Source: Streptomyces sp. V2I9 (lineage in GTDB: Bacteria; Actinomycetota; Actinomycetes; Streptomycetales; Streptomycetaceae). Taken from it: a DNA stretch of 64,000 nucleotides. A program made the position numbers and the translations under genes. The notes under the pieces were generated by a model. It was not told where the DNA came from, made no database searches, and saw only the letters and a program-made list of their open reading frames with translations. Each line of letters starts with the position of its first letter. Position 1 is the stretch's first letter. Positions 41,524 through 56,133 of the stretch are shown here, one piece after another. The stretch is taken from contig NZ_JAUSZJ010000002.1 in NCBI RefSeq assembly GCF_030817475.1, forward strand, positions 704,501 through 768,500, given 5' to 3'.

Positions 41524-42732
41524 CTAGAGACCGGCGGCGGCACGCAGCGCGTCCACGCGGTCGGTGCGCTCCCAGGTGAAGTCGGGCAGCTCACGTCCGA
41601 AGTGGCCGTAGGCGGCGGTCTGGGCGTAGATCGGGCGGAGCAGGTCGAGGTCCCGGATGATCGCGGCCGGGCGGAGGTCGAAGACCTCGCCGATCGCGTG
41701 CTCGATCTTCTCGGTGTCGACCGCGGCGGTGCCGAAGGTCTCGACGAAGAGACCGACGGGCTCGGCCTTGCCGATCGCGTACGCGACCTGGACCTCGCAG
41801 CGGGCCGCGAGACCGGCGGCCACGACGTTCTTGGCCACCCAGCGCATCGCGTAGGCGGCGGAGCGGTCGACCTTGGACGGGTCCTTGCCCGAGAAGGCGC
41901 CTCCGCCGTGGCGGGCCATGCCACCGTAGGTGTCGATGATGATCTTACGACCGGTGAGGCCGGCGTCGCCCATCGGGCCGCCGATCTCGAAACGGCCGGT
42001 CGGGTTCACCAGGAGGCGGTAACCCTCGGTGTCCAGCTTGATGCCGTCCTCGACGAGCTGCGCGAGCACGTGCTCGACGACGAACTCGCGGATGTCGGGG
42101 GCGAGCAGCGAGTCCAGGTCGATGTCGGAGGCGTGCTGCGAGGAGACGACCACCGTGTCGAGCCGGACCGCCTTGTCACCGTCGTACTCGATGGTGACCT
42201 GGGTCTTGCCGTCGGGGCGCAGGTAGGGGATGGTCCCGTTCTTGCGCACCTCGGACAGCCGCCGGGAGAGGCGGTGCGCGAGGTGGATCGGGAGCGGCAT
42301 CAGCTCGGGGGTCTCGTCGCAGGCGTACCCGAACATCAGGCCCTGGTCGCCCGCGCCCTGCTTGTCGAGCTCGTCCTCGTCGCCCTCGACCCGCTGCTCG
42401 TACGCGGTGTCGACGCCCTGGGCGATGTCGGGCGACTGGGCGCCGATCGACACCGAGACGCCGCAGGAAGCACCGTCGAAGCCCTTTTTGGAGGAGTCGT
42501 AACCGATCTCCAGAACCTTGTTGCGCACGAGGGTGGGGATGTCGGCGTAGGCCTTGGTGGTGACCTCGCCCGCGACATGCACCAGTCCGGTGGTGATCAA
42601 GGTCTCGACGGCTACGCGCGAGGAGGGGTCCTCGGTCAGGAGCGCGTCGAGAATCGTGTCGCTGATCTGGTCAGCGATCTTGTCGGGGTGACCCTCGGTG
42701 ACGGATTCCGAGGTGAAGAGACGGCGGGACAC
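41524..42732 (-). CDS. metK: S-adenosylmethionine synthetase
   Basis: Makes SAM from methionine and ATP. The 402-residue protein begins [22 protein letters not shown] (magnesium and potassium ligands). It carries [16 protein letters not shown] and the phosphate loop [16 protein letters not shown] near 270. It is full length. Upstream, 235 bases separate it from coaBC; I looked for a SAM riboswitch there and found none. SAM supply connects it functionally to crtT, rsmB and the many methyltransferases of the genus. Confidence 0.97.
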   Translation of the reverse strand: MSRRLFTSESVTEGHPDKIADQISDTILDALLTEDPSSRVAVETLITTGLVHVAGEVTTKAYADIPTLVRNKVLEIGYDSSKKGFDGASCGVSVSIGAQSPDIAQGVDTAYEQRVEGDEDELDKQGAGDQGLMFGYACDETPELMPLPIHLAHRLSRRLSEVRKNGTIPYLRPDGKTQVTIEYDGDKAVRLDTVVVSSQHASDIDLDSLLAPDIREFVVEHVLAQLVEDGIKLDTEGYRLLVNPTGRFEIGGPMGDAGLTGRKIIIDTYGGMARHGGGAFSGKDPSKVDRSAAYAMRWVAKNVVAAGLAARCEVQVAYAIGKAEPVGLFVETFGTAAVDTEKIEHAIGEVFDLRPAAIIRDLDLLRPIYAQTAAYGHFGRELPDFTWERTDRVDALRAAAGL

Positions 42733-42967
42733 ATCGCTCCCTGGGGTTGCAGCGGCTGCTGGCTGATCATGGGTGGCGCGTCCGAGAGCTGCGCTCGGTG
42801 CGTGCCGCCCGCCAGCTTATCGGTCGCATCCGGCGGCCGGACCAGGTGTCTCGCTCTTTGGGAGGTTCGTGACGTGCGCCACGCACCTCACCGATAGGAC
42901 AATCCGCTCACGCAGGCCGCCGACTTGAGGTTTATGGGATGGTTTCGCTCACCCGAGGGGCGGATCG

Positions 42968-44176
42968 TCACCTCGAACGGAACCTTTCGGAAACCAGATC
43001 CCACACCGTGTCGGCTAGGGCTTCCTTGGGCCCGTACGGAACCGGGGTCTCCCGGCCGTCGGCGGCGAGGACGACCGCCTCGTTCTCCTCCGCGCCGAAG
43101 GTCCTGCGCTCCCCCACCTCGTTGACCACGAGGAGATCGCACCCCTTGCGGCGGAGCTTGGCCCGGCCGTTGGCGAGGACGTCGTCGGTCTCGGCGGCGA
43201 ATCCGACGACGATCTGTCCCGGCCGGGCCCGCTCGGCGGAGACCTCGGCGAGGATGTCGGGGTTGCGGACGAGGGTGACGGCGGGCGCCTCCTCGCCGTC
43301 CTTCTTCTTGATCTTGCCGGTGGCGTACGCGGCGGGCCGGAAGTCGGCCACGGCGGCGGCCATCACCACGACGTCCGCGTCGGGGGCGGCCTTCAGCACG
43401 GCCTCGCGGAGCTGGACGGCCGTGCCGACGCGCACGACATCGGCCCCGGCGGGGTCGGGCAGCCCGGTGCCGGTCTCGATCAGGGTGACCCTGGCCCCTC
43501 GGGCCACGGCGGTCCGCGCCAGCGCGTAACCCTGCTTGCCGGAGGAGCGGTTGCCCAGGAAGCGGACCGGGTCGAGGGGTTCGCGGGTGCCGCCGGCGCT
43601 GATCACCACATGGCGGCCCGCGAGGTCGGGCTCGGTGACCCCGCGCGCCAGCACCCGGCGGCAGACCTCGAAGATCTCACCGGGGTCGGGGAGCCGTCCC
43701 TTGCCGGTGTCCACACCGGTGAGCCGCCCGACCGCGGGCTCGATGACGACCGCGCCCCGGCAGCGCAGGGTCGCCACGTTCTCCCGGGTGGCCGGGTGCT
43801 CCCACATCTCGGTGTGCATCGCGGGGGCGAAGACCACCGGGCAGCGGGCGGTCAGCAGCGTGTTGGTGAGCAGGTCGTCGGCGAGCCCGTGGGCAGCCTT
43901 GGCCAGCATGTCCGCGGTGGCCGGGGCGACCACCACGAGGTCGGCCCGCTGACCGATCCGCACGTGCGGGACCTCGTGGACGTCCTGCCAGACCTCGTCG
44001 GAGACCGGGTGGCCGGAGAGCGCCGACCAGGTGGCCGCCCCCACGAAGTGCAGTGAGGCGGCGGTCGGCACGACCCGTACGTCGTGACCGGACTCGGTCA
44101 GCCGGCGCAGCAGCTCGCACGCCTTGTAGGCGGCGATGCCCCCGCTGACCCCCAGGACCACCTTCGGCTTGTCCAC
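42968..44176 (-). CDS. coaBC: Bifunctional phosphopantothenoylcysteine decarboxylase / phosphopantothenate-cysteine ligase
   Basis: Performs steps two and three of coenzyme A synthesis. The N-terminal CoaC flavoprotein half has GVSGGIAAYKACELLRRL and the PAMHTEMWEHPATREN active-site stretch. The C-terminal CoaB half starts near 190 with VISAGGTREPLDPVRFLGN and ends with KIKKKDGEEAP and NEVGERRTF. The length is 402 residues from the GTG at 44176, which has GGGGAGA before it; a longer reading from 44266 adds non-conserved sequence. Confidence 0.96.
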   Translation of the reverse strand: MDKPKVVLGVSGGIAAYKACELLRRLTESGHDVRVVPTAASLHFVGAATWSALSGHPVSDEVWQDVHEVPHVRIGQRADLVVVAPATADMLAKAAHGLADDLLTNTLLTARCPVVFAPAMHTEMWEHPATRENVATLRCRGAVVIEPAVGRLTGVDTGKGRLPDPGEIFEVCRRVLARGVTEPDLAGRHVVISAGGTREPLDPVRFLGNRSSGKQGYALARTAVARGARVTLIETGTGLPDPAGADVVRVGTAVQLREAVLKAAPDADVVVMAAAVADFRPAAYATGKIKKKDGEEAPAVTLVRNPDILAEVSAERARPGQIVVGFAAETDDVLANGRAKLRRKGCDLLVVNEVGERRTFGAEENEAVVLAADGRETPVPYGPKEALADTVWDLVSERFRSR

Positions 44177-44284
44177 TGCGTCTCCCCGCACTCGGCACCA
44201 TGACGTCGCACCATCGCGCTGCGACGTCCCGTCCCCATGCTGCCTCACCGCGCGCGGCGCGTTCATCCGGCCCCGGACACACCT

Positions 44285-44313
44285 CAGGCCCGACGGACGG
44301 GCCGTCGGGCCTG
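44285..44313 (-). terminator. Hairpin downstream of rpoZ
   Basis: A perfect 12-bp stem, CAGGCCCGACGG (44285-44296) with CCGTCGGGCCTG (44302-44313), and a 5-base loop. It lies 27 bases after the rpoZ stop on the minus strand, ahead of coaBC. Confidence 0.75.
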
Positions 44314-44340
44314 GAGTGAAGGTGCCGTGGTGCTGTCGCG

Positions 44341-44613
44341 TTACTGCGCGGGGCCCTCGATGGCCTCGGACGTCAGCAGACCGGCGTTGATCTCGCGGAG
44401 CGCGATCGACAGCGGCTTCTCGTGCACGTGGGTGTCGACGAGCGGACCGACGTACTCGAGGAGGCCTTCACCGAGCTGCGAGTAGTACGCGTTGATCTGG
44501 CGGGCGCGCTTGGCCGCGTAGATCACCAGGCTGTACTTCGAGTCGGTGGCCTCGAGGAGCTCATCAATCGGCGGGTTGATGATGCCCTCGGGCGTGGTGA
44601 TGGAAGAGGACAC
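44341..44613 (-). CDS. rpoZ: RNA polymerase omega subunit
   Basis: A small subunit that helps assemble and stabilise RNA polymerase. The 90-residue protein is the usual Streptomyces length and contains [31 protein letters not shown], the core omega motif of helices 1 and 2, given here in parts: [12 protein letters not shown] and [14 protein letters not shown]. The start is GTG at 44613 with a purine-rich GGAAGGCAGAGA before it; an ATG ten codons upstream (44643) is less likely. It lies directly after gmk, the common gmk-rpoZ arrangement. Confidence 0.96.
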   Translation of the reverse strand: MSSSITTPEGIINPPIDELLEATDSKYSLVIYAAKRARQINAYYSQLGEGLLEYVGPLVDTHVHEKPLSIALREINAGLLTSEAIEGPAQ

Positions 44614-44674
44614 TCTCTGCCTTCCGAAGGGGGTGTAGATCAAAGATCGAGGAGATCTGGACGATCGCCTGGAT

Positions 44675-45268
44675 CTAGGCCTGAAGCATCAAGGCTAGCA
44701 GCTCGCGTGCGACATCCTCGACGGAGGTGTTGACCAGCGTCGTATCGAACTCCGCCTCGGCGGCCAGTTCGACCTTCGCGGCGGCGAGCCGGCGCTCGAT
44801 GACCTCGGGGGGCTCGGTGCCCCGGCCGGTGAGCCGGCGCACCAGCTCCTCCCAGCTCGGCGGCGCCAGGAAGACCAGACGCGCGTCGGCCATCGACTGG
44901 CGGACCAGCCGGGCGCCCTGGAGGTCGATCTCCAGGAGGACCGGTTCGCCGGCCTCCAGGCGGTCCAGCACGGCGCGGCGCGGTGTGCCGTAGCGATTGC
45001 CCGCGAACTCGGCCCACTCCAGCAGTTCGCCGTTGGCGATGAGCTTGTCGAACTCCTCGTCGTCCACGAAGAAGTAGTGGACGCCGTCGCGCTCCCCGGG
45101 GCGCGGCTTGCGTGTCGTCGCCGACACGGAGAGCCAGACCTCGGGGTGCACGGAGCGCATATGGGCGACGACCGTGCTCTTGCCGACCCCCGAGGGGCCG
45201 GAGAGCACGGTCAGCCGCGGACGTACGTCCGGGGGTACGGGGGACGTCCCCCGGGATGTTGCAGCCAT
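44675..45268 (-). CDS. gmk: Guanylate kinase
   Basis: Phosphorylates GMP to GDP. The 197-residue protein has the P-loop [16 protein letters not shown] (about 21-36), the GMP-binding [19 protein letters not shown], and [16 protein letters not shown]. The first 16 residues are a non-conserved extension common in actinobacteria. With guaB1 in the same window, it is a second gene of guanine nucleotide balance. It sits between sIHF and rpoZ on the same strand. Confidence 0.96.
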   Translation of the reverse strand: MAATSRGTSPVPPDVRPRLTVLSGPSGVGKSTVVAHMRSVHPEVWLSVSATTRKPRPGERDGVHYFFVDDEEFDKLIANGELLEWAEFAGNRYGTPRRAVLDRLEAGEPVLLEIDLQGARLVRQSMADARLVFLAPPSWEELVRRLTGRGTEPPEVIERRLAAAKVELAAEAEFDTTLVNTSVEDVARELLALMLQA

Positions 45269-45306
45269 GGGGCGATTATCCAGGTTCTCAGGGGTGCCTG
45301 AGAACG

Positions 45307-45630
45307 TCAGGCGGGGCTGCCGCCGAACTCACGCTCCAGGGATGCGATCTGGTTGGAGCCAAGACCCCTGACCCGGCGGCTCTCGGAGATGCCGAGACGC
45401 TCCATGATCTGCTTGGCGCGGACCTTGCCGACGCCGGGCAGGGATTCCAGCAGTGCGGAGACCTTCATCTTCCCGATGACGTCGTTCTCCTGGCCCTGCT
45501 TGATGACCTCGTGGAGGGAGGCGCCGGAGTGCTTGAGTCGATTCTTGACCTCGGCCCGCTCCCGGCGAGCCGCGGCGGCCTTTTCGAGCGCGGCTGCGCG
45601 CTGTTCAGGGGTAAGGGGCGGAAGAGCCAC
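45307..45630 (-). CDS. sihF: Actinobacterial integration host factor (sIHF)
   Basis: A 107-residue nucleoid-associated DNA-binding protein, found in actinobacteria and unrelated to the HU/IHF fold. It has a long basic N-terminal helix ([20 protein letters not shown]) and a helix-hairpin-helix-like DNA-binding part, [20 protein letters not shown]. In Streptomyces it affects chromosome compaction, sporulation and antibiotic production. The start is GTG at 45630 (protein beginning [11 protein letters not shown]); longer readings add non-conserved residues. It is encoded just upstream of gmk-rpoZ. Confidence 0.95.
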   Translation of the reverse strand: MALPPLTPEQRAAALEKAAAARRERAEVKNRLKHSGASLHEVIKQGQENDVIGKMKVSALLESLPGVGKVRAKQIMERLGISESRRVRGLGSNQIASLEREFGGSPA

Positions 45631-45777
45631 GCCTACGTCACCTCGGATGTCGATCTGTCGGATACGGACCGGCGGGACGCTGGACGCCCCCCGCCAGGTG
45701 AGCGGAGAACACACTGTGCTCCCCGCTCTCGTCGGAGACTAGCGCCAAGGGCCGCCGTAGTCAGCGAGAACAGACGA

Positions 45778-45811
45778 AAAGTCCTGGTCAGCTGTGGCCG
45801 ACCAGGACTTT
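45778..45811 (-). terminator. Terminator of pyrF
   Basis: A 12-bp perfect stem, AAAGTCCTGGTC (45778-45789) with GACCAGGACTTT (45800-45811), around a 10-base loop. On the minus strand it is followed by TTTTCGTCTGTTCT, giving a T-rich tail that is rare in this window. It lies about 60 bases past the pyrF stop and ends the pyrimidine gene run before the sIHF promoter. Confidence 0.85.
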
Positions 45812-45872
45812 CCGGGCATTTCAACCAGGTTTCCCGTCAGTAATTCGTCAACACGCTGTAAACGTGTCAGGG

Positions 45873-46708
45873 TCAACTGCCGGACACGGCGTCACGGACC
45901 TCTTCCGCGAACCGTTCGGCGGCTTCGCGCAGCCCGGACACGTCCGGTCCGTGGCGGAGCACGCCCCGGCTCACGCTGGGCACCACGTTTCCGACCGCGT
46001 CGCCGAAGACCGCCGGGAGGTCCGCGGGGGTCGCTCCCTGGGCCCCGATGCCGGGCGCGAGGAGCGGACCGTTGATCGCCAGGTTCACCCCGGCGTCGCC
46101 GAGCGTCGCGCCGACCACCGCGCCGACCGAGCCGAGCGGGGTCGCCCCGGCGTTCTCGGCGGCCATGTGGTCGAGCATCAGCTGGGCGAGCGAACGGCCG
46201 TCGGCCGCGGTGGCCCGCTGGACCTCGGCGCCCTCCGGGTTGGAGGTGAGGGCGAGGACGAAGACGCCCGCGCCCGAGACGGCCGCGGCGTCCAGCGCCG
46301 GGCGCAGCGAGCCGAAGCCCAGGTACGGCGAGACGGTGACCGCGTCCGAGAAGAGCGGCGAGTCCTTGTCCAGGTAGGTCGCCGCGTACGCCCCCATGGT
46401 GGAGCCGATGTCGCCGCGCTTGGCGTCCATCAGGACGAGCGCGCCGGCCGACCGCGCCTCCTCGACGGCCTTCTCCAGGACGGCGACGCCGCGCGAGCCG
46501 AAGCGCTCGAAGAACGCGGACTGCGGCTTGAGGACGGCGACCCGCTCGGCCAGCGCCTCCACGACGGTCCGGGTGAAGCGCTCCAGACCGGCGATGTCGT
46601 CGTCCAGGCCCCAGGAGGTGAGCAGCGAGGCGTGCGGGTCGATGCCGACGCAGAGCGGCCCGCGGGTATCCATGGCGTGACGCAGCCGGGCGCCGAAGGG
46701 TTCGGGGG

Positions 46709-46712
<4 letters not shown>
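45873..46712 (-). CDS. pyrF: Orotidine 5'-phosphate decarboxylase
   Basis: The last step to UMP. The 279-residue protein belongs to the longer actinobacterial subgroup. It has LCVGIDPHASLLTSWGL at the N-terminus, KPQSAFFERFG, and the catalytic Asp-Lys motif LMDAKRGDIGST (about 95-106). The C-terminal VPSVSRGVLRHGPD carries the phosphate-gripper arginine. The ATG at 46712 overlaps the pyrD stop by four bases, so the two are coupled. Confidence 0.96.
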
Positions 46713-47821
<1,109 letters not shown>

Positions 47822-47870
47822 GGGGAGTTGTCCTCGGGTGCTCGGTTCTCGACGGGGCTCGACGGGCTCG

Positions 47871-47908
47871 CGGAGAGGGGGACACCGTTCTCGGTGTCCC
47901 CCTCTCCG
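47871..47908 (-). terminator. Perfect hairpin between carB and pyrD
   Basis: A 17-bp perfect stem, CGGAGAGGGGGACACCG (47871-47887) with CGGTGTCCCCCTCTCCG (47892-47908), and a TTCT loop, starting nine bases after the carB stop. It has no T-tail. It may separate pyrR-carB from pyrD-pyrF, or partly reduce read-through. Confidence 0.75.
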
Positions 47909-47916
47909 GACGCTCC

Positions 47917-51217
<3,301 letters not shown>

Positions 51218-51225
<8 letters not shown>

Positions 51226-52357
51226 GCTGGCCCTCCATCAGGGAAACGAAGCGGTCGAAGAGGTACGCGGCGTCGTGCGGGCCGGCGGCCGCCTCGGGGT
51301 GGTACTGGACGCTGAACGCGGGCCGGTCCAGGAGCTGGAGCCCCTCGACGACCTGGTCGTTCAGGCAGACGTGGGAGACCTCGGCGCGGCCGAACTCCGT
51401 GTCGGAGACCTTCTCCAGCGGGGCGTCCACGGCGAAGCCGTGGTTGTGCGCGGTGACCTCGACCTTGCCGGTGGTGCGGTCCTGCACCGGCTGGTTGATG
51501 CCACGGTGGCCGTACTTCAGCTTGTAGGTGCCGAAGCCGAGGGCGCGGCCGAGGATCTGGTTGCCGAAGCAGATGCCGAAGAGGGGGGTGGAGCGCTCCA
51601 GGACACCGCGCATGAGGGCGACCGGGTGGTCGGCGGTGGAGGGATCGCCGGGGCCGTTGGAGAAGAAGACGCCGTCCGGCTCCACCGCGTACACGTCCTC
51701 CAGGGTGGCGGTGGCGGGCAGCACGTGGACCTCGATGCCGCGCTGGGCCATCCGGTGCGGGGTCATGCCCTTGATGCCGAGGTCGATCGCGGCGACGGTG
51801 AACTTCTTCGTGCCGATCGCGGGGACGACGTAGCTCTCCTTGGTGGCCACCTCGGCGGAGAGGTCGGCGCCGGTCATCTCGGGGGCCTGGCGGACCTTGG
51901 CCAGCAGGGTGCCCTCGTCGGGGATCGCCTCGCCGGAGAAGATCCCGACGCGCATCGCGCCGCGCTCGCGCAGGTGGCGGGTGAGGGCGCGGGTGTCGAC
52001 GCCGCTGATGCCGACGACGCCCTGGGCCGCGAGCTCCTCGTCGAGCGTGCGCTGCGAGCGCCAGTTGGAGGGCTTGCGGGCGGGGTCGCGGACGACGTAG
52101 CCGGAGACCCAGATGCGGCCCGACTCGGGGTCCTCGTCGTTGACGCCGGTGTTGCCGACGTGCGGGGCCGTCATGACGACGACCTGGCGGTGGTACGAGG
52201 GGTCGGTCAGCGTCTCCTGGTAGCCGGTCATGCCGGTGGAGAACACCGCCTCGCCGAAGGTCTCCCCCACGGCCCCGTAGGCGCGGCCGCGGAAGGCGCG
52301 GCCGTCCTCCAGGACGAGTACGGCGGGGGTCCGGGCCCCCCGGGTGGAGATCGTCAT
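51218..52357 (-). CDS. carA: Carbamoyl-phosphate synthase small (glutaminase) subunit
   Basis: Hydrolyses glutamine and channels ammonia to CarB. The 379-residue protein has the CarA N-terminal domain ([33 protein letters not shown]). The class I amidotransferase domain follows, with the nucleophile in [16 protein letters not shown] and the His/Glu pair in [13 protein letters not shown]. The start at 52357 (MTISTRGAR) overlaps the PH-like gene as ATGA; the longer frame upstream is arginine/proline noise. Confidence 0.97.
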
Positions 52358-52962
52358 CGTGCGGTGCCTTCCGTCGTGGTGCTGGTGAGTTCCGTGGCGG
52401 CCGAGGGGCCGGTGAGCCGGTGGACGGCTTCGACCCAGGCGTGGTGCTCGGCGGCGCGGTCGGAGCGGAAGCCGGAGTCGATCAGCGTCCCGCCGTGCGC
52501 CCAGGTGATGATCAGCAGGCCGCCCTCGGGGAGGACCTTGCCCGCGAGCGCCTTGTCGAGCCGGGCTTCGCGCAGGGCGTCGGCCGGGATGAAGAAGTCG
52601 GTGTCTCCGGGGCGTCCGACGCGCAGGCCGCGGGCGGTGAGCGTCAGCTCGGCGCGGCTGCGGGTGCCGAGTCCGTGCGCGACGATGCGGTCGAGCCACT
52701 GCCCGGCGGTGGTGGAGGCGTGGTAGCGCCCTTCCAGCGTCAGCAGCACCTCGTCGGAGGCGAAGTCCTCGGGGGACTCCGGGAGCTCCGGCAGGCCGGA
52801 CTGGAGGCTGGCGCGCCACTTCCAGCCCTGGCGCATCAGCCAGTAGACGAGGGCGATGAGGACGAGCAGGCCGGCCACCCAGGCGATGCGGGCGGCCCAG
52901 TCCGTCACTTCCGCCGACCTCTTCTCGGCGGCCAGGTGGTACAGGGGGGTCAGAGTGATCAC
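52354..52962 (-). CDS. PH-like membrane-anchored protein in the pyrimidine operon
   Basis: A 202-residue protein with one strong membrane helix (about 24-44, [20 protein letters not shown]) and a soluble domain after it (about 65-190) of PH-like character ([30 protein letters not shown], then [20 protein letters not shown]). A gene of this kind sits between pyrC and carA in many actinobacteria. Its function is unknown. It overlaps both neighbours by four bases (start GTG at 52962), so it is translated together with the pathway enzymes. Confidence 0.82.
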   Translation of the reverse strand: MITLTPLYHLAAEKRSAEVTDWAARIAWVAGLLVLIALVYWLMRQGWKWRASLQSGLPELPESPEDFASDEVLLTLEGRYHASTTAGQWLDRIVAHGLGTRSRAELTLTARGLRVGRPGDTDFFIPADALREARLDKALAGKVLPEGGLLIITWAHGGTLIDSGFRSDRAAEHHAWVEAVHRLTGPSAATELTSTTTEGTAR

Positions 52963-54245
52963 GCGAGCTTCCCGTCGACGACCGTGGCACGGCCCCGCAG
53001 GAAGGTGTGGGTGACGCGGCCCGGCAGCTCACGGCCCTCGTAAGGGGTGTTGCGGCTGCGGGACGCGAAGCCCGCGGGGTCCACGGCTCCACGGTATGCC
53101 GGATCGACCAGAGTGAGGTTGGCGGGCTCACCCGCCGAGACGGGCCGGCCGTGTCCCTCCAGCCGGCCGATGGCGGCGGGGCGGAAGGACATGCGGTCGG
53201 CGACGCCCGCCCAGTCGATCAGGCCGGTGTCCACCATCGTCTGCTGGACGACCGAGAGCGCGGTCTCCAGGCCCACCATGCCCATGGCGGCGGCGGCCCA
53301 CTCGCAGTCCTTGTCCTCGTGCGGGTGCGGGGCGTGGTCGGTGGCGACACAGTCGATCGTGCCGTCGGCCAGGGCCTCGCGCAGGGCCAGGACGTCGGCC
53401 TCGGTGCGCAGCGGCGGGTTCACCTTGTAGACCGGGTTGTAGGTGCGGACCAGCTCGTCGGTGAGGAGGAGGTGGTGCGGGGTGACCTCGGCGGTGACGT
53501 TCCAGCCCTTGGACTTGGCCCAGCGGACGATCTCCACGGAGCCGGCGGTGGAGAGGTGGCAGATGTGGACGCGGGAGCCGACGTGGGCGGCGAGGAGGAC
53601 GTCGCGGGCGATGATCGACTCCTCGGCCACGGCGGGCCAGCCGCCGAGGCCGAGTTCGGCGGAGACGACGCCCTCGTTCATCTGGGCGCCCTCGGTGAGG
53701 CGGGGCTCCTGGGCGTGCTGGGCGACGACGCCGTCGAAGGCCTTCACGTACTCCAGGGCGCGGCGCATGATCACCGCGTCGTCGACGCACTTGCCGTCGT
53801 CGGAGAAGACCTTCACCCCGGCGGCCGAGTCGTGCATCGCGCCCAGTTCGGCGAGCTGCTTGCCCTCCAGGCCGACGGTGACCGCGCCGATGGGCTGGAC
53901 GTCGCAGTAGCCGGACTCCTTGCCGAGCCGCCATACCTGCTCGACGACGCCGGCGGTGTCGGCGACGGGGAAGGTGTTGGCCATGGCGTGGACGGCGGTG
54001 AATCCGCCGATCGCGGCCGCCCTGGTGCCGGTGAGGACGGTCTCGGAGTCCTCGCGGCCGGGCTCGCGCAGGTGGGTGTGGAGGTCGACCAGGCCGGGCA
54101 GCAGGATCTGCCCCTCGGCCTCGACGACGGTGGCGCCCTCGGCGTCGAGGCCGGGGCCGACCTCGGCGATGGTCCCGCCGTCGATCAGGACGTCCTGCGG
54201 TTCGCCGCCGAGGATGCGCGCACCGCGAATGATGATCTTGCTCAT
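52959..54245 (-). CDS. pyrC: Dihydroorotase
   Basis: Cyclises carbamoyl aspartate to dihydroorotate. The 428-residue type I enzyme has the metal-binding [15 protein letters not shown] near 58-72, [30 protein letters not shown], and the aspartate in [14 protein letters not shown]. The ATG at 54245 lies two bases after the pyrB stop. The longer frame upstream is a shadow of pyrB. Confidence 0.97.
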   Translation of the reverse strand: MSKIIIRGARILGGEPQDVLIDGGTIAEVGPGLDAEGATVVEAEGQILLPGLVDLHTHLREPGREDSETVLTGTRAAAIGGFTAVHAMANTFPVADTAGVVEQVWRLGKESGYCDVQPIGAVTVGLEGKQLAELGAMHDSAAGVKVFSDDGKCVDDAVIMRRALEYVKAFDGVVAQHAQEPRLTEGAQMNEGVVSAELGLGGWPAVAEESIIARDVLLAAHVGSRVHICHLSTAGSVEIVRWAKSKGWNVTAEVTPHHLLLTDELVRTYNPVYKVNPPLRTEADVLALREALADGTIDCVATDHAPHPHEDKDCEWAAAAMGMVGLETALSVVQQTMVDTGLIDWAGVADRMSFRPAAIGRLEGHGRPVSAGEPANLTLVDPAYRGAVDPAGFASRSRNTPYEGRELPGRVTHTFLRGRATVVDGKLA

Positions 54246-54247
54246 GA

Positions 54248-55234
54248 TTACTTGTTCTCCTCGGTACGGGCGGGGGCGGCGGACAGAGCGGTGTCGGAGC
54301 CGCCGAGCAGCAGGTAGAGCACGGCCATCCGGATGGAGACGCCGTTGGCGACCTGCTCGACGACCGTGCAGCGGTCGGAGTCGGCCACCTCGGCGGTGAT
54401 CTCCATGCCTCGGACCATCGGGCCGGGGTGCATGACGATGGCGTGTTCGGGCATCTTCGCCATCCGCTCGCCGTCCAGGCCGTAGCGGCGGGAATATTCG
54501 CGCTCGGTCGGGAAGTAGGCGGCGTTCATCCTCTCGCGCTGCACACGCAGCATCATCACCGCGTCGGACGTCGCCAGCACGTCGTCGAGGCTGTAGCTGA
54601 CGTCGCAGGGCCACTGCTCGACGCCCACGGGCACCAGGGTGGGCGGGGCCACCAGGGTGACGTGCGCGCCGAGCGTGGTCAGCAGGTGGACGTTGGAGCG
54701 GGCGACGCGGCTGTGCAGGATGTCGCCGACGATCGTGATGCGGCGGCCGTCGAGGTCGCGGCCGAGCCCGGCGTCCGCGCCGACGAGCCGGCGGCGCATG
54801 GTGAAGGCGTCCAGCAGGGCCTGGGTGGGGTGCTCGTGGGTGCCGTCGCCGGCGTTGACCACGGCCCCGTCGATCCAGCCGGAGGTGGCGAGCCGGTAGG
54901 GGGCGCCGGAGGCGCCGTGCCGGATGACGACGGCGTCGGCGCCCATCGCCTCCAGGGTCAGCGCGGTGTCCTTCAGGGACTCGCCCTTGGAGACCGAGGA
55001 GCCCTTGGCGGAGAAGTTGATGACGTCGGCGGAGAGCCGCTTGGCGGCCGCCTCGAAGGAGATGCGGGTGCGGGTCGAGTCCTCGAAGAAGAGGTTGACG
55101 ACGGTGCGGCCGCGCAGGGTGGGGAGCTTCTTGATCGGCCGGTCCGCGACCCGGGCCATCTCCTCGGCGGTGTCGAGGATCAGGACGGCGTCGTCGCGGG
55201 TGAGGTCGGCGGCCGAGATGAGGTGACGCTTCAT
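54248..55234 (-). CDS. pyrB: Aspartate carbamoyltransferase catalytic subunit
   Basis: Commits carbamoyl phosphate to pyrimidine synthesis. The 328-residue protein has the carbamoyl-phosphate loop [15 protein letters not shown] (about 50-64), [33 protein letters not shown] sequence, and the C-terminal [12 protein letters not shown]. No regulatory pyrI gene follows, which is normal for actinobacteria, where PyrR provides control. It lies 92 bases after pyrR and is tight against pyrC. Confidence 0.97.
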   Translation of the reverse strand: MKRHLISAADLTRDDAVLILDTAEEMARVADRPIKKLPTLRGRTVVNLFFEDSTRTRISFEAAAKRLSADVINFSAKGSSVSKGESLKDTALTLEAMGADAVVIRHGASGAPYRLATSGWIDGAVVNAGDGTHEHPTQALLDAFTMRRRLVGADAGLGRDLDGRRITIVGDILHSRVARSNVHLLTTLGAHVTLVAPPTLVPVGVEQWPCDVSYSLDDVLATSDAVMMLRVQRERMNAAYFPTEREYSRRYGLDGERMAKMPEHAIVMHPGPMVRGMEITAEVADSDRCTVVEQVANGVSIRMAVLYLLLGGSDTALSAAPARTEENK

Positions 55235-55326
55235 CTGGGGTTCTCCGGGTGGCTGGAGGGAGTTTCAGGCATGCGGGCGCGCGGAAGCCGCCGTACGGCC
55301 CCGAAGGGCGTACGGAAGGGTTCGGG

Positions 55327-55911
55327 CTACCGCGGGTCCGCGGGGGTGGCCTGCTTGACGCCGAGCAGCACGGCGTCGCGGCCGTCCTCCTCGGCGAGCT
55401 GGACCTTGACCGTCTCCCGCAGCGACGTGGGGAGGTTCTTGCCGACGTAGTCCGCGCGGATCGGGAGTTCCCGGTGGCCGCGGTCGACGAGAACCGCGAG
55501 CTGCACGGCACGGGGGCGGCCGATGTCGCCGAGCGCGTCGAGGGCGGCGCGGATCGTGCGGCCGGAGAAGAGCACATCGTCGACCAGGACGACCAGGCTG
55601 CCCTCGATCCCCTCGCCGGGGATGTCGGTGCGGGCCAGGGCACGCGCCGGGCGGAGCCTCAGGTCGTCGCGGTACATGGTGATGTCGAGCGATCCGACCG
55701 GAGTCTTCCGGCCGGTGATCTGTTCGAGCTTGTCGGCCAGCCGGCGGGCGAGGAAGACGCCTCGCGTCGGGATGCCGAGCAGCACCACGTCGTCGGCGCC
55801 CTTGGCGCGTTCGACGATCTCGTGGGCGATACGGGTGAGAACACGGGCGATGTCGGGGGCCTCGAGAACGGGGCGCGCCGCGTTGCCGGTGCCGTCGGGC
55901 TGTGCGTCCAT
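55327..55911 (-). CDS. pyrR: Pyr operon RNA-binding regulator / uracil phosphoribosyltransferase
   Basis: Binds UMP or UTP and then its target RNA loop, reducing pyr expression; it can also salvage uracil. The 194-residue protein has the PRPP loop [20 protein letters not shown] (about 112-131) and the arginine-rich RNA face near [16 protein letters not shown]. The ATG at 55911 has GGAGGT just upstream, inside the predicted PyrR-binding loop. It is the first gene of the pyr operon. Confidence 0.95.
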   Translation of the reverse strand: MDAQPDGTGNAARPVLEAPDIARVLTRIAHEIVERAKGADDVVLLGIPTRGVFLARRLADKLEQITGRKTPVGSLDITMYRDDLRLRPARALARTDIPGEGIEGSLVVLVDDVLFSGRTIRAALDALGDIGRPRAVQLAVLVDRGHRELPIRADYVGKNLPTSLRETVKVQLAEEDGRDAVLLGVKQATPADPR

Positions 55912-55920
55912 GGGAACGGA

Positions 55921-55956
55921 CCTCCTTCTCCGCCTCACGGGACGGATCGTTAAAGG
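55921..55956 (-). promoter_or_regulatory. PyrR-binding RNA loop overlapping the pyrR ribosome site
   Basis: On the minus strand the leader reads CCTTTAACGATCCGTCCCG then TGAGGCGGAGAAGGAGG. CCG and CGG flank a TCCCGTGAGG loop of the kind PyrR proteins recognise. The AAGGAGGT ribosome site (55927-55920) is part of the element. That placement suggests PyrR blocks its own translation directly, as described for mycobacteria, and not by attenuation. Confidence 0.75.
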
Positions 55957-56043
55957 ACGTCGAAATTGCGTCATCCACGCTACCAGGGCTTGCGCCCGGC
56001 TCCGGCCCCGCCCCCGGGGAGGCGCCGGTCCGGACCATCCGGC

Positions 56044-56073
56044 TTGACGCATCCAAGTAACGCTGCGTAACCT
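56044..56073 (+). promoter_or_regulatory. bldD promoter
   Basis: TTGACG (56044-56049) and TAACCT (56068-56073) are 18 bases apart, about 60 bases before the bldD ATG. The BldD-type box overlaps the end of the -10. The start point is not mapped here. Confidence 0.6.
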
Positions 56074-56085
56074 CACAGTGAGTTA
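56073..56085 (+). promoter_or_regulatory. BldD-box in the bldD promoter
   Basis: TCACAGTGAGTTA fits the BldD recognition pattern TNACNCWGNGTNA at every fixed position but one. It begins at the last base of the predicted -10. BldD is known to repress its own gene in vegetative growth, so this is a credible autoregulatory site. Confidence 0.65.
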
Positions 56086-56133
56086 CCAGCCACGCGGCGG
56101 AGCCGCACACTGTTCCAGCGTCCGGGGAGCCAT

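Noticed and set aside
42733..42967. Possible SAM riboswitch upstream of metK
   Set aside because: The region has a few short inverted repeats (for example ATCGGT/ACCGAT), but none of the conserved cores of SAM riboswitch classes that I could recognise.
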